64,000 nt of DNA from Actinotignum schaalii FB123-CNA-2 (GCF_000411135.1 NZ_KE150262.1:842824-906823); one strand, 5' to 3'. Counted from the stretch's first letter, positions 49,368-58,604 are shown. Made by a program: numbers and translations. The notes: generated by a model not told the origin, from the letters alone.

Positions 49368-49829
49368 ATGGCATACGATATTGATCGCACGGTGTCTAAC
49401 GCGGTGGACCGGTTCCTCAGCCCCTTTGATGGATTTTTTGCCGTTCCCACTCGGATGGTGAACGGGCGGCGTTCCGATCTGGAGGATCTTGCGCTGCAAT
49501 ACCGTTCGCAGCTCAAGCAAACTGAAGATGGCTACGAAGTCCTCTTCGATGTTCCCGGTTTCGCTGCGGAAGATATTGACCTCAACGTTTACCCGGATCA
49601 CATTACCCTCAAGGCTTCGCAGGAAGAAGAAATCGAGGGCGGTACGCGCACGCGGTCCGTCTCCCGCAGCCTGGGCTTCGAGCAGGCGGTGGATACCACC
49701 ACGGTGGATGCAAATCTCAGCGATGGCGTGCTCACTGTCACGGTGAAGACCACCGCGGGCTCGCAGGGTCGCAAGGTTCAGATTGGTTCGGGCAAGCGCA
49801 CCACGGAAACTGACTCCGCTGAGAAGTAA
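49368..49829 (+). CDS. hsp20: Hsp20 / alpha-crystallin small heat-shock protein
   Basis: ATP-independent holdase chaperone. 153 residues: N-terminal arm to about 45, then the alpha-crystallin domain with YEVLFDVPGFAAEDIDLNVY and the closing ANLSDGVLTVTV motif (A-x-x-x-n-GVL) near 125-136. AAAGAAGG lies before ATG 49368; the upstream in-frame start at 49278 has no such site. Likely heat-induced via HspR. A terminator follows. Confidence 0.93.
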   Translation: MAYDIDRTVSNAVDRFLSPFDGFFAVPTRMVNGRRSDLEDLALQYRSQLKQTEDGYEVLFDVPGFAAEDIDLNVYPDHITLKASQEEEIEGGTRTRSVSRSLGFEQAVDTTTVDANLSDGVLTVTVKTTAGSQGRKVQIGSGKRTTETDSAEK

Positions 49830-49844
49830 ACCAATTTAATAGTG

Positions 49845-49884
49845 AAGCGGGGCTCCTCTCAATAGAGAAGGGCCCCGCTTTTAT
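49845..49884 (+). terminator. Terminator after hsp20
   Basis: AAGCGGGGC (49845-49853) pairs with GCCCCGCTT (49872-49880), followed by a short T-rich run. It may also serve the convergent lipoprotein gene. Confidence 0.8.
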
Positions 49885-49896
49885 ACGCGCACAGTA

Positions 49897-50328
49897 TTAC
49901 TTCGGCGCGCACTCGCTCTTTTGCCCGCGCGCCATGAGCTCGGCTTCCGGCGTGCCTTCGCGCACGTAGGTGGCACCGGCATTCGGGGTGGCCTCATCGG
50001 CCAGCGTGATACTCTTCCCGTCCTCAGCGAAATGCGCTACCGAAGTTCCGATCTTCTTACCATCAACATCCTTCCAGGTGACGAGGTTGTTAGCGGGTTC
50101 GAAAGTACCGGTCATCACTTGGGATTCCCCGCCGTTGCAATCCACCACCTTGGAGATCAGCTCGCGTCCGTCCACGCTCACCACATACATCGACGCCCCC
50201 GCCTGCCGCATAAAACTCCCGGCCTCGGTCGTCTCAGCGGCATCGCATCCGCCTAGCAGGAGCGCCCCCGCTCCCGCCAGAAACAGCGCCGCTGCGCTCG
50301 CCGTCGTCTTGCGCATCATATCGCGCAT
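49897..50328 (-). CDS. Hypothetical lipoprotein
   Basis: About 143 residues from ATG 50328 (MRDMMRKTTASAAALF), which has GTGAGG in front; an in-frame start at 50442 would add a basic tail that would block the signal peptide. Lipobox LLGGC. The mature part is small and beta-rich with two cysteines (VVDCNGGES, KSECAPK) that could pair. No family recognised. Confidence 0.7.
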   Translation of the reverse strand: MRDMMRKTTASAAALFLAGAGALLLGGCDAAETTEAGSFMRQAGASMYVVSVDGRELISKVVDCNGGESQVMTGTFEPANNLVTWKDVDGKKIGTSVAHFAEDGKSITLADEATPNAGATYVREGTPEAELMARGQKSECAPK

Positions 50329-50480
50329 GTCACGCCTCACTTCCTGTACGTTCCGGAAACGGTTCCGAATCTTCTTCCCTACTTTAGCCGCGGTACGACG
50401 CCGCCGCCCGGCCCGCCCACTCGTTTCCACGCCGCGGCTCACGTTTGCCTGTCGGTCGCCACCGCGGTGCTCCGGTTTTG

Positions 50481-52052
50481 CTAGAGCACCAGTACCGCCG
50501 GCACCAGGAAAATCTTCACCACTATCGAGAAAGCGAAGAGCGTTGCGTAGGCATTATCGATGCGCTCGTCGCCCACCCGAGAGGTAGCCGCGTCCAGGAC
50601 TGCCGGCTGGCCCAGGAAACCGGCGATAGCCCCGGCGGTGCGGGGCGCGGAAAGCCGGAGCACCCAGGCGCCCGCTACCAGCAGTGCCGCGCAGGAGACC
50701 AGTGTGATCACGCAGACCGTCACCGCAGCGCCCACCGCTTGCGGAGAAAGCACAATCTGCGCGAAGCCGGGCCCGGCCGTCAGTCCCAGGGCAGCTAAAA
50801 ACAGGGTGAGTCCCAGTTGGCGCATCGTCAGATTGGCCGCCTCCGGCATGGCCCATACAAAAGGCCCGGTGCGCCGCGCCGCGCCCAAGAACATCCCCGC
50901 GATCAGCGGGCCGGCTGCGGTGCCCAGCTGGAATACCTGGCCGCCGGGCAGCGGGAAGGTCACGAAACCGAGGAGCAACCCGGCCACCATCCCCACCGAT
51001 AGGCTCAGCACGTCGATCTCCGAGATGGAACGTTCGGAATCCCCAAAAAGATCCGCGATGGCATCCCAGCGTTCGCGCGGGGCCACCACGGTCACCCGGT
51101 CACCCGGCTCCAGGATGAAATCATCGCGGGCCAGCAGCTCCAGATCCCCGCGCCGCACCCGGGTCACCACCGCGCCGTATTTGGCGGGCAGGTTGAGTTC
51201 CCCGATGGAACGCGCCGCCACATCCGGGTTGGAAACCACCAGGCGGTTGAAATCCACGTGGCTGCGATCATCGGCCAGATGGTCACTTCGCAAGTGTCCG
51301 AGGTGCGCGGCGGCCGCCTCCACATCCGCAGCTAGACCAACAACAACGACGTCGTCCCCTACCTCGAGATCCTCACCGGGCAGGGCCACCCGCACTCGCT
51401 CGCCGCGTCGCAAGTAGGATACCCGCACCCGCCCGTCGGCCCATTCGGGGATATCGCGCAGGTTCATGGGGTGTTCCACGGTGATGGTGCGTGGATCAAG
51501 CAGGGTTCCGGCCAACGAAGGAGTATCGCGCAGTCCCGGCCAAGATCGACCCACGATGAGGGAAACCAGGATAATGCCGATAATGACCGCCAGAGGATAC
51601 CCGAAGGCATATCCGATAGCGGGCTGTGTGGAACCGTCCGTGAGTCGGGTGGCGGTGGCAAGGGCCGGTGCCGCCGTCGTCGCACCCGTGAAAAGACCCG
51701 CCAAAAACGGCCGTTCGATACCGAAAAGCAACCCCATCATCAGGGCGGTGCCCGCGGCGAGGAAAACCGCAACCACAGAAGCTACAAGCAGGGAAAGATT
51801 GCGCCGCAGCTGCGCGAAAAAGGCCGCGCCCGAAGCGATGCCCACGGTGTAGACGAAAAGCGCGAGCCCGAGGGACTGCACCACGTCCATACCCGCCCCG
51901 AGTTCGGGGAAGCGCGCGGACATGGCCAAGCCCACAAAGAGGGCGCCGGCCGCGCCGATACGTATCCGGCCCAGCGGAATCGCACCGAGAATGGAGCCGA
52001 GGGCCACCACAACGAAAATTGTTAGTAACGGGGAAGAGTCAAGGATCGCCAC
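50481..52052 (-). CDS. AspT/YidE-type (AAE family) transporter with TrkA-C domains
   Basis: 523 residues: an N-terminal Asp-Al_Ex membrane domain (about 1-165; LGLALFVYTVGIASGAAFF), two cytosolic RCK/TrkA_C domains (about 190-340; VALPGEDLEVGDDVVVVG and FILEPGDRVTVVAPRE), and a second membrane domain carrying FLGAARRTGPFVWAMP. This is the architecture of aspartate:alanine exchanger relatives and YidE. Substrate unknown; probably a small anion or amino acid exchange at the membrane. Confidence 0.85.
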   Translation of the reverse strand: MAILDSSPLLTIFVVVALGSILGAIPLGRIRIGAAGALFVGLAMSARFPELGAGMDVVQSLGLALFVYTVGIASGAAFFAQLRRNLSLLVASVVAVFLAAGTALMMGLLFGIERPFLAGLFTGATTAAPALATATRLTDGSTQPAIGYAFGYPLAVIIGIILVSLIVGRSWPGLRDTPSLAGTLLDPRTITVEHPMNLRDIPEWADGRVRVSYLRRGERVRVALPGEDLEVGDDVVVVGLAADVEAAAAHLGHLRSDHLADDRSHVDFNRLVVSNPDVAARSIGELNLPAKYGAVVTRVRRGDLELLARDDFILEPGDRVTVVAPRERWDAIADLFGDSERSISEIDVLSLSVGMVAGLLLGFVTFPLPGGQVFQLGTAAGPLIAGMFLGAARRTGPFVWAMPEAANLTMRQLGLTLFLAALGLTAGPGFAQIVLSPQAVGAAVTVCVITLVSCAALLVAGAWVLRLSAPRTAGAIAGFLGQPAVLDAATSRVGDERIDNAYATLFAFSIVVKIFLVPAVLVL

Positions 52053-52083
52053 GTCATAAGACTAGCCGGGGTAGAGTAAGAGT

Positions 52084-53007
52084 GTGTCTGATCCCATTGT
52101 TACTCTTGCAACGAGCAAAGACTTACCGAAGCTCGACGTTGACGAGGCCGGTCTGCCCGATGCCCTGCGTGAGCGCCATATCGAACCGCGCATCGTAGCG
52201 TGGAACGATCCCGATTACGACTGGAACGACGCCGGAGTTGTCGTTGTCCGCTCAGTTCGTGATTACGGGCGCGATCCGCAGGCCTTCATTTCGTGGGCCC
52301 GCTCCGTTCCGCGGATTCTCAACCACGCCGATATTATGGCGTGGAATTCGGATAAGCATTACCTGCGGGAATTGGAAGCGGCAGGTTTGCCGACCATTCC
52401 CACTACCTGGCTGGAACCGGAGGAAAACCTCACGAAACACCAGGTCCATACCCGTTTCCCGGCGCACGGTGATTTCGTGGTCAAGCCCGCGGTGTCCTCG
52501 GGTGGGCGCGGTACGGGGCGCTACACCGCCACCGATCCGGCTTCGCGCTCCCAGGCGATCCTGCACGCGCAGCACGAGCTTGCGAAGGGCCGCAGCGTGA
52601 TGGTGCAGCGCTACCTGGAGAATATTGACCGCACCGGTGAGGTCTCACTGATCTTCCTCAACGGCCTGGCTTCCTACCGGGTGGAAAAGGCTCCGCTGCT
52701 CCACCCGCGTTTCCGCAGCGCGGATCAAATCCAGGAAGAAGTCGTGTCTGTTTCAGAGGCGCGCGAATCGGAATGGCGTTGGGGTGAGCGGGTGCGCAAC
52801 GTGCTGCACGGGCTCATCCGCGAGCACACCGGGCGTGACCACCTGCTGCTCTTCAACCGTGTGGACATCGTGCCGGCCGCGCCGGGGGATCCGAACGAGT
52901 TTTACGTCATGGAGATTTCCCTGATCGACGGCTCGCTCTATCTCTCGTTGGATGAGAGTCACCTCAACCGTTTCGCGGACGCGATTGCGGTGCGGACAGC
53001 CTGGTAG
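52084..53007 (+). CDS. ATP-grasp (RimK/glutathione-synthetase-like) ligase
   Basis: 307 residues with an N-terminal pre-ATP-grasp part and an ATP-grasp fold from about 95: KHYLRELEAAGLPTIPTTWL, FVVKPAVSSGGRGT (ATP loop), MVQRYLENIDRTGEVSLIF and a metal-binding end in FYVMEISLIDGSLYL. A typical member would carry an extra conserved Asn after the Glu; here EIS is seen. GTG 52084 lies close to a -10-like TAGAGT, so the message is probably leaderless. Substrate unknown. Confidence 0.85.
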   Translation: MSDPIVTLATSKDLPKLDVDEAGLPDALRERHIEPRIVAWNDPDYDWNDAGVVVVRSVRDYGRDPQAFISWARSVPRILNHADIMAWNSDKHYLRELEAAGLPTIPTTWLEPEENLTKHQVHTRFPAHGDFVVKPAVSSGGRGTGRYTATDPASRSQAILHAQHELAKGRSVMVQRYLENIDRTGEVSLIFLNGLASYRVEKAPLLHPRFRSADQIQEEVVSVSEARESEWRWGERVRNVLHGLIREHTGRDHLLLFNRVDIVPAAPGDPNEFYVMEISLIDGSLYLSLDESHLNRFADAIAVRTAW

Positions 53008-53201
53008 TTCGGTCACGGGCGGCGCGGTTGTAGCACGACGGCGCAGCTTTCGCTCCCGCGAATAAACGCGACTGAGGTACGACGGCGCAGCCGGGCGGCG
53101 CGCCGATCTAGCTCACAACGTGGCCGCTATCACCGCCGCTGAATTGTGTTTGCGCGCGGTGACCGGCTATAGTTGTTTATCGGCGTTCTTTCGCCGAAAT
53201 G

Positions 53202-53274
53202 GTGGCCATAGCTCAGCTGGCAGAGCACCTGGTTGTGGTCCAGGAGGTCGCGGGTTCAAGCCCCGTTGGCCACC
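53202..53274 (+). tRNA. tRNA-His(GTG)
   Basis: Acceptor GTGGCCA/TGGCCAC, D-arm AGCTCAGCTGGCAGAGC, anticodon GTG in TGGTTGTGGTCCA, T-arm GGTTCAAGCC, discriminator C. A G at 53201 can supply the G-1 typical of tRNA-His. Confidence 0.97.
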
Positions 53275-53284
53275 CCAGAGTTCA

Positions 53285-53328
53285 GGCTCGTTTTGAATGT
53301 TTGGAAGCAAGCAGGCGAAACGAGCCTG
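53285..53328 (+). other. Hairpin after tRNA-His
   Basis: CAGGCTCGTTT (53285-53295) pairs with AAACGAGCCTG (53318-53328), an 11-bp stem with a long loop. No T-run follows, so termination here would need Rho or would be partial. Confidence 0.45.
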
Positions 53329-53437
53329 AGTTGTATCGCTGGTAGGGGATGGCAGTGCCGGCCTATGCCGGCCTATAGCCCGCAATGCCGTTTCTGGCGG
53401 CTACCTGTAAGCCCTATCTGCGCAGAGAGGAGCCCTC

Positions 53438-53662
53438 GTGGCGAAGCGCAAAAAGAAAGATCGCGGCGGCGTACTGACCTGGGTGGGAATCCTCGCTATC
53501 GCGCTCGCGAGCATCGCGGATTTTGTGCTGTTCTTCTTCGATAATGGTTCCCGCTATATCCTCTACACCCTCCCGCTGTGGTTCCTTGGCATCGGGTGTT
53601 TCGCCTGGCTGGGGCGAGGTGAGGAGCGCAGCGGAAAATCGCCTAATAAGCGGGGTCGGTGA
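53438..53662 (+). CDS. Hypothetical two-helix membrane protein
   Basis: 74 residues: basic start MAKRKKKDRGG, a hydrophobic helix (about 13-32), a second (about 40-58), and a basic tail. GTG 53438 lies behind AGAGAGGAGCC. Such small proteins are common in Actinobacteria; function unknown. Confidence 0.7.
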   Translation: MAKRKKKDRGGVLTWVGILAIALASIADFVLFFFDNGSRYILYTLPLWFLGIGCFAWLGRGEERSGKSPNKRGR

Positions 53663-53828
53663 AGGTTGCGGCTCCCGGCTGTGCCCCTCGTATCTGGTGA
53701 ACCATTTCGCCGGCGGCGTGAATTTCCTGCGCGGCAGATCGCCTGTTCGGCAAGCTCAACGCGCTCGGCATAACGTGGCGCGCGCTATCCTCACCGTCAC
53801 GCCACCAAATTCTCGGTACCATAGGGGA

Positions 53829-53876
53829 ATGACCAGCGCGGAGCCGTGCCCCGCGCAGCAGGGCAAGTACAGGTAG
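53829..53876 (+). CDS. Possible leader ORF of the mevalonate operon
   Basis: A 15-codon ORF (MTSAEPCPAQQGKYR) that begins 8 bases after a -10-like TACCAT and is followed by a GGCCG-CTCG-CGGCC hairpin (53877-53890) and the AAGGAG of mvk. It could be a leaderless upstream ORF; there is no amino acid bias, so chance is possible. Confidence 0.3.
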   Translation: MTSAEPCPAQQGKYR

Positions 53877-53908
53877 GCCGCTCGCGGCCGTGACAAGGAG
53901 CCGCACAG

Positions 53909-54889
53909 TTGAGCCAATCGCAATCCTTCGCGTTCGATACCCAAACCCGTATCCCCAAGGTACGCATCGGGGTCGGTCGCGCGCACGGCAAGGCGATCCT
54001 ATTCGGCGAACATGCCGTGGTTTACGGGGCCCCGGCAATTTCTCTCCCTGTTCATGTGCTTCCCGTTATCGCCAATGCCACCATCACCACTGGCGAATCC
54101 ACGATTAGTTCCGAGCTTTATCGCGGTCCGGCCGCCTCCGCCCCGGAGCGCCTGAGTCCCGTGGTCGCCGCTATTGATGCCGGGCTCGATTTCGTGGCCC
54201 CGGGCAGCTCCGCCCACGTCACGATTTATTCCGATATTCCTTATGAGCGCGGACTCGGCTCCTCGGCCGCGGTCGCTGCCGCGATTGTTTCGGCCATTGC
54301 CGACGCCGCGGGGGTGCGCCTCTCGCCCGCCGAGCGTTTCCTCCTCATCCAGGTAGCCGAACGGGTGGCCCACGGGCGCCCCTCCGGGATGGATGCCCAC
54401 GGCGTCGTCGCCGATACTGTTATTAAATTCCAGCGGCCGGACGTCACTCCGCTCATCGTGGCGCGCCCCCTCCACGTGGTGATCGGTGATTCTGGAGTGC
54501 CCGGCGCCACCCGGCAAGCCGTCGGCTCGGTGCGGGAGCTGCGCGAACAGTTCCCGGCGAAAGTGGAGACCCTGGTCGCGCGCCTGGCCGGATACGCGGC
54601 GGACGCGGAAATGCAGCTCGCGACGGGGGATTGGGCGAGCATGGGTGAGAATATGTGGCGCGCCCACGCGACCCTCGCGCAACTGGGAGTCTCCTCCCCG
54701 GAACTCGATACTCTCGTAAACGCTGCTCACAGTGCCGGGGCGCTCGGTGCAAAGATGACCGGCGGCGGGATTGGCGGGTGCGTCATCGCCCTGGCAGAGA
54801 ACAGTGCTCACGCGAAAGACATCGCCGCGGCCCTGAGCGCAGCGGGCGCGGCAAACGCCTGGTCCACCTGGGTGGAGGCCAGCAAATGA
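53909..54889 (+). CDS. mvaK1: Mevalonate kinase
   Basis: Phosphorylates mevalonate, the first of the four steps encoded here. 326 residues, GHMP kinase: GRAHGKAILFGEHAVVYGAPA at the N-terminus (read GKAILFGEHAVVYG), ATP-loop IPYERGLGSSAAVAAAI, HGRPSGMDAHG, and KMTGGGIGGCVIAL near 285. TTG 53909 is the best start: AAGGAG lies 9 bases upstream and the product has the normal length. ATGA overlap with mvaD shows translational coupling. Confidence 0.94.
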   Translation: MSQSQSFAFDTQTRIPKVRIGVGRAHGKAILFGEHAVVYGAPAISLPVHVLPVIANATITTGESTISSELYRGPAASAPERLSPVVAAIDAGLDFVAPGSSAHVTIYSDIPYERGLGSSAAVAAAIVSAIADAAGVRLSPAERFLLIQVAERVAHGRPSGMDAHGVVADTVIKFQRPDVTPLIVARPLHVVIGDSGVPGATRQAVGSVRELREQFPAKVETLVARLAGYAADAEMQLATGDWASMGENMWRAHATLAQLGVSSPELDTLVNAAHSAGALGAKMTGGGIGGCVIALAENSAHAKDIAAALSAAGAANAWSTWVEASK

Positions 54890-55860
54890 GCACCGCGCGC
54901 GCCCACCCGAATATCGCCCTCATCAAATATTGGGGGAAAGCGGATGACGAACTCATGCTTCCCGCCGCACCTTCCGTTTCCCTCACCCTCGATATTTTTC
55001 CGACGACGACGACAGCCCGGCTCGCCCCCACCGCCCAGCGTGACCGACTCATTCTCAACGGCCGCGAAGCGAGCGACAAGGCGCTTAGCCGGGTAGAGCG
55101 GGTGCTCAATGTTATCCGCGAACAGGCCGGGCGCAGCGAAAAACTGCTGGTCATCAGCGATAATGAAGCACCGACGGGAGCCGGAATGGCCTCCTCGGCT
55201 TCCGGATTCGCGGCCCTGGCGCTCGCGGCCGCCACGGAATACGGGATGGATGTGAACACCGCTCACCTCTCTCGCCTTGCTCGGCGCGGTTCGGGATCGG
55301 CTTCGCGTTCGGTTATTAGCGGGGTGGCGCTTTGGCATGCCGGAACGGATGAAGAATCGTTTGCTGAAGAAATCCCGGCCCCGCCGCTGGCCATGGTCTC
55401 GGTGGTACTCAACACTGCTCACAAGAAAATTACTTCCCGGGAAGCGATGGTCACCACCCGCGCTACCTCGCCGTACTACCGCGGCTGGGTGGAATCCACT
55501 CGCGATATGGCCGCGCAGATGGTGGAAGCTTGTAAGGCGGGGGATATGCGGTGCATCGGTGAGCTTACCGAGCTCTCCGCGCTGCGTATGCACGCCTTGA
55601 TTATGAGCTCCGAACCGCCCATTCATTACCTGACGTCCGTGTCCTGGCGCGTTTTTGAGCTGGCCCGCACCCTGCGCGGCGTGGGAATGGATGTGTATGC
55701 CACCGCGGATGCCGGCCCGAATGTAGTGCTCCTGACCCGCCCCGAGCTGGCCGCTGAAGTGGCACGCCACGCCGAAGCCCTCGGCAAAGTAAGCATTGCT
55801 CACGCGGGGAACGGTGCTTACCTTGTAGCGGAACCGGAGTCTCACCGGGAGGTGCTGTGA
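54886..55860 (+). CDS. mvaD: Diphosphomevalonate decarboxylase
   Basis: Makes isopentenyl diphosphate from diphosphomevalonate. 324 residues from ATG 54886: HPNIALIKYWGKAD (the family signature), PSVSLTLD, the ATP-loop PTGAGMASSASGFAALA, and SGSASRSVISGVALW. ADAGPNVVLLTRPE contains the catalytic aspartate region. It overlaps both neighbours by 4 bases. In most bacteria the gene order mvk-mvaD-pmk is the same. Confidence 0.95.
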   Translation: MSTARAHPNIALIKYWGKADDELMLPAAPSVSLTLDIFPTTTTARLAPTAQRDRLILNGREASDKALSRVERVLNVIREQAGRSEKLLVISDNEAPTGAGMASSASGFAALALAAATEYGMDVNTAHLSRLARRGSGSASRSVISGVALWHAGTDEESFAEEIPAPPLAMVSVVLNTAHKKITSREAMVTTRATSPYYRGWVESTRDMAAQMVEACKAGDMRCIGELTELSALRMHALIMSSEPPIHYLTSVSWRVFELARTLRGVGMDVYATADAGPNVVLLTRPELAAEVARHAEALGKVSIAHAGNGAYLVAEPESHREVL

Positions 55861-56960
55861 GCGAAGCAGATAGCTTGAGCGGAGCAGATACAGAGCAGGC
55901 CTCCGCGCGCATCCACGCTAATGCGCCGGGCAAGCTCTACATCGCGGGGGAGTACGCCGTGGTGGAAGCCGGCCGGCCGGCGATTCTTATCGCGGTGAAC
56001 CGTTTTATTGACGTGGTCCTCACCCCTGCGGAAGGCTCCGGCCTGGTGCGTTCGCACGGCAACGGTTTCGCACCGCTCTACTGGCGCCACGAAAATGCAC
56101 TTCCCGTTTTTGATGATATTGGCTCCGATTACGCTGCCAATGCCATCCGCACCGTGGAAGCGCTGCGCAGCGAACGCGGCCTGGAGGCCCGCCACTACAA
56201 CCTCGATATCACCTCCGGCCTGGTGGAAGAGGACGGCCGTAAATACGGCCTGGGTTCTTCGGCCGCGGTGACGGTGGCCATCGTGGATGTGCTCAATCGT
56301 TTTTACGATCTCAAACTCACCCTGGAGGAACGCTACAAGATCGCGCTGCTTTCCGTTTTGGAGCGGGCCCCGCGGGCTTCGGGCGGTGATATTGCTGCTT
56401 CCACCTACCGCGGCTGGGTTTACTACCGCTCCCCGGACCGCGCGGGCCTGAGTGAATACGCGCGCAGCCACAGCGTGACCGAGACCCTGAGTGCCCCGGC
56501 TTGGGAGCCATGGGCGGTGGAATCATTGCCCGCTCCCGCCCGCGAAGAACTTCTGGTTGGGTGGACCGGCCTGCCCGCCTCCACCGAGCACCTGGTTTCC
56601 GGGGTGCAGGCCCGCTCGCGCGGCGCTTATTTCCCCGGTTTCCTGGACGAATACGAGGACGTGGTGGAACGCCTGGCCACCCAATTGCGCACTGGGGGCC
56701 GCATCGGCGCAGAGCTCACCGCCGCGCGCCGGCTCCTGCGCCAGCTGGGCGCCAGCTCGGGTATCACCATCGAAACCGAGCGCCTGACTCATTTATGCGA
56801 CGTCGCCGCCGGGCTGGGGGGAGCTGCTAAATCATCCGGAGCTGGCGGGGGTGACTGCGGGATTGCCCTGGTGGGAAGCGATGTGGATAAAGATGCCGTG
56901 TATCGGGGGTGGCGTGCGGGCGGCGTCGAACCGCTGAACCTGGCGGTGGTGGAAGGATGA
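55857..56960 (+). CDS. mvaK2: Phosphomevalonate kinase
   Basis: Second phosphorylation of mevalonate. 367 residues from GTG 55857: NAPGKLYIAGEYAVVEAG, the ATP-loop YGLGSSAAVTVAIVD, RAPRASGGDIAASTYRGW, and KSSGAGGGDCGIALV near the C-terminus, all typical of the bacterial (GHMP) type. A 20-residue N-terminal lead precedes the first strand. Confidence 0.94.
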   Translation: MSEADSLSGADTEQASARIHANAPGKLYIAGEYAVVEAGRPAILIAVNRFIDVVLTPAEGSGLVRSHGNGFAPLYWRHENALPVFDDIGSDYAANAIRTVEALRSERGLEARHYNLDITSGLVEEDGRKYGLGSSAAVTVAIVDVLNRFYDLKLTLEERYKIALLSVLERAPRASGGDIAASTYRGWVYYRSPDRAGLSEYARSHSVTETLSAPAWEPWAVESLPAPAREELLVGWTGLPASTEHLVSGVQARSRGAYFPGFLDEYEDVVERLATQLRTGGRIGAELTAARRLLRQLGASSGITIETERLTHLCDVAAGLGGAAKSSGAGGGDCGIALVGSDVDKDAVYRGWRAGGVEPLNLAVVEG

Positions 56961-58096
56961 GCGCGGTGAATGCGGCCGGCGCGGCTGAGGCTAGCGCTTC
57001 GCGCGGTATGGGCGATGGAGCCAGTGCACAGCAGGATACTTCCCGGGCCGCGCGCAAAGATGAGCATGTGGCCCTCGCGCGGGCTCAGGAGATCCGCCGT
57101 AATGATTTTGATTGCGTCGCGCCGGTTCATCACGCGCTTGGCGCGTGCGACGTCGCCGCGGTGGACTTGTCCACGCAGGTCGGGCCCTTCACGTGGCCGG
57201 TGCCTTTCTATATCAACGGCATGACCGGCGGGACGGAAGCGACCGGGCGCATTAACCGAGTGCTGGCGATCGCGGCGCGGGAAGTGGGCGTGCCGATGGC
57301 GAGCGGATCGGCCTCGGTGGCCCTCGATGATCCGGCTACGGCTTCCTCGTTTACTGTGATTCGGGAAGAAAATCCGCGCGGCTTCGTTATGGGCAATATT
57401 GGGGTGGGGCGCAGCGGCGCGGATGCTCGGCGCGTGGTGGAGCTTTTGGACGCGGATGCCCTCCAGCTGCATCTCAATGCCGGGCAAGAAATTGTTATGC
57501 CGGAAGGCGAGCGGGAGTTTTCCGGTTGGCGCGCCTCGGTGGAGGAGATCGTGGCGCAGGCCGGCGTGCCTGTGATCGTCAAAGAAGTGGGATTCGGGAT
57601 TTCGCGGGAAACGCAGCGTGTGCTCGCGGATCTTGGGGTGCAGGTGGTTGATGTCGGGGGAGTGGGCGGTACGGATTTCGCCCGCATTGAAAATTCCCGG
57701 CGGGAAGCAAGTGAATATTCGTATGTGGCGGGTTTCGGGCAATCGGCTGCGCTGTGCCTGCTTGAGGCGGAGGCGGGAAGTGGGCTTGACCTGCTGGCTT
57801 CGGGCGGGGTGCGCACTCCTTTGGACGTTGTCCGTTCGCTTATTTTGGGGGCGCGTGCGGCCGGTGTGGCTCGCCAATTCCTTGAGCTGGCGGTTCAGGG
57901 GGATGAAGCGGCTGTGGCAGGTTTGCGTTCCTGGCGGGATCAGGTGCGCGCGCTGCTGGCGCTGCTCGGGGCGCAGACGGTCAGTGTGGCGCGGCAGTGC
58001 CAGGTGTTTATTACCGGGGAGCTGGCCGAACGGGCCCGGCTGCGCGGTGTCGATCTTGAGGCGTATGCGCGGCGTGGTGCTGCGGCGGATAACTGA
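56957..58096 (+). CDS. fni: Type 2 isopentenyl-diphosphate delta-isomerase
   Basis: FMN-dependent interconversion of IPP and DMAPP. 379 residues from ATG 56957, overlapping mvaK2 by 4 bases. Motifs: INGMTGGTEATGRIN, VPMASGSASVAL, the acid-base stretch LQLHLNAGQEIVMPEGEREF, VIVKEVGFGIS, and the FMN phosphate site DVGGVGGTDFARIE. The N-terminal 25 residues are low complexity. It ends the operon; HMG-CoA synthase and reductase are not in the window. Confidence 0.95.
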   Translation: MSAVNAAGAAEASASRGMGDGASAQQDTSRAARKDEHVALARAQEIRRNDFDCVAPVHHALGACDVAAVDLSTQVGPFTWPVPFYINGMTGGTEATGRINRVLAIAAREVGVPMASGSASVALDDPATASSFTVIREENPRGFVMGNIGVGRSGADARRVVELLDADALQLHLNAGQEIVMPEGEREFSGWRASVEEIVAQAGVPVIVKEVGFGISRETQRVLADLGVQVVDVGGVGGTDFARIENSRREASEYSYVAGFGQSAALCLLEAEAGSGLDLLASGGVRTPLDVVRSLILGARAAGVARQFLELAVQGDEAAVAGLRSWRDQVRALLALLGAQTVSVARQCQVFITGELAERARLRGVDLEAYARRGAAADN

Positions 58097-58229
58097 ATTT
58101 CGTAAATAGTTCGGTGAACGAATCAGACCGCTCATCAATCCTCACACCGGGCCCGAATCCGGATATAGTGGAGCAAAGTGAAGGTGCGGATCCCGGTTCT
58201 GTCTAGGCGTTTGGTTTGGCTGGTTGTGA

Positions 58230-58276
58230 GCCGACGGATCCCGTGTGGAATACCTTGTTTGGGGAGGATGAGGGAC
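58230..58276 (+). pseudogene. 3' remnant of a further copy of the tandem paralogue
   Basis: The bases before the first paralogue (GTGGAATACCTTGTTT and flanks) match the 3' end of that paralogue itself at 58571-58604. So another copy once lay upstream and only its tail remains. Confidence 0.6.
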
Positions 58277-58600
58277 GTGATTACGGGGAAGGAAGCGGTA
58301 CGCCTCGCCGCTGAGCGTCAGCGTAAGTATTACCCGGAATTCACGATTTATTCTCGTGGGTGGTTGGAAGACGACGAATATTATTGTCCTAGTGTCTTCG
58401 TTAAATATCCGTCAAAAGGGCCACCCGGTTTTCTTGTGAACAAGCAGACCGGTGAGGTTGAGGAATTCCATTATCTACCTAATCTTCCTATTGCTGCACG
58501 GTTAAAAGCAATGAAGCGAACTAAGTTTTTATTCCGTAGGGTGATTATCCGACCTCGGCGTTTCCGTCGTATGTGGAATACCTTGTTTAGGAAGGATTAG
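58277..58600 (+). CDS. Tandem paralogue 1 of unknown function
   Basis: 107 residues from GTG 58277, behind GGAGGATGAGGG. One of four adjacent paralogues sharing ITGxEAxxLAAxR, SRGWxEDDxxY, PxFLVNKQTGEVExxHY and PIAARLKAMKxTK. Mixed alpha/beta, no signal or membrane segment; the tail RRMWNTLFRKD is basic. The N-terminal helix plus a VDKKTGEV-like strand recalls small YrhB/Imm35-type immunity proteins, but this is only a resemblance. GC is clearly lower than in the mevalonate operon. Confidence 0.7.
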   Translation: MITGKEAVRLAAERQRKYYPEFTIYSRGWLEDDEYYCPSVFVKYPSKGPPGFLVNKQTGEVEEFHYLPNLPIAARLKAMKRTKFLFRRVIIRPRRFRRMWNTLFRKD

Positions 58601-58604
58601 GGAA

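Noticed and set aside
53285-53328. Intrinsic terminator after tRNA-His
   Set aside because: The stem is good, but there is no T-run on either strand. It is listed only as a hairpin.
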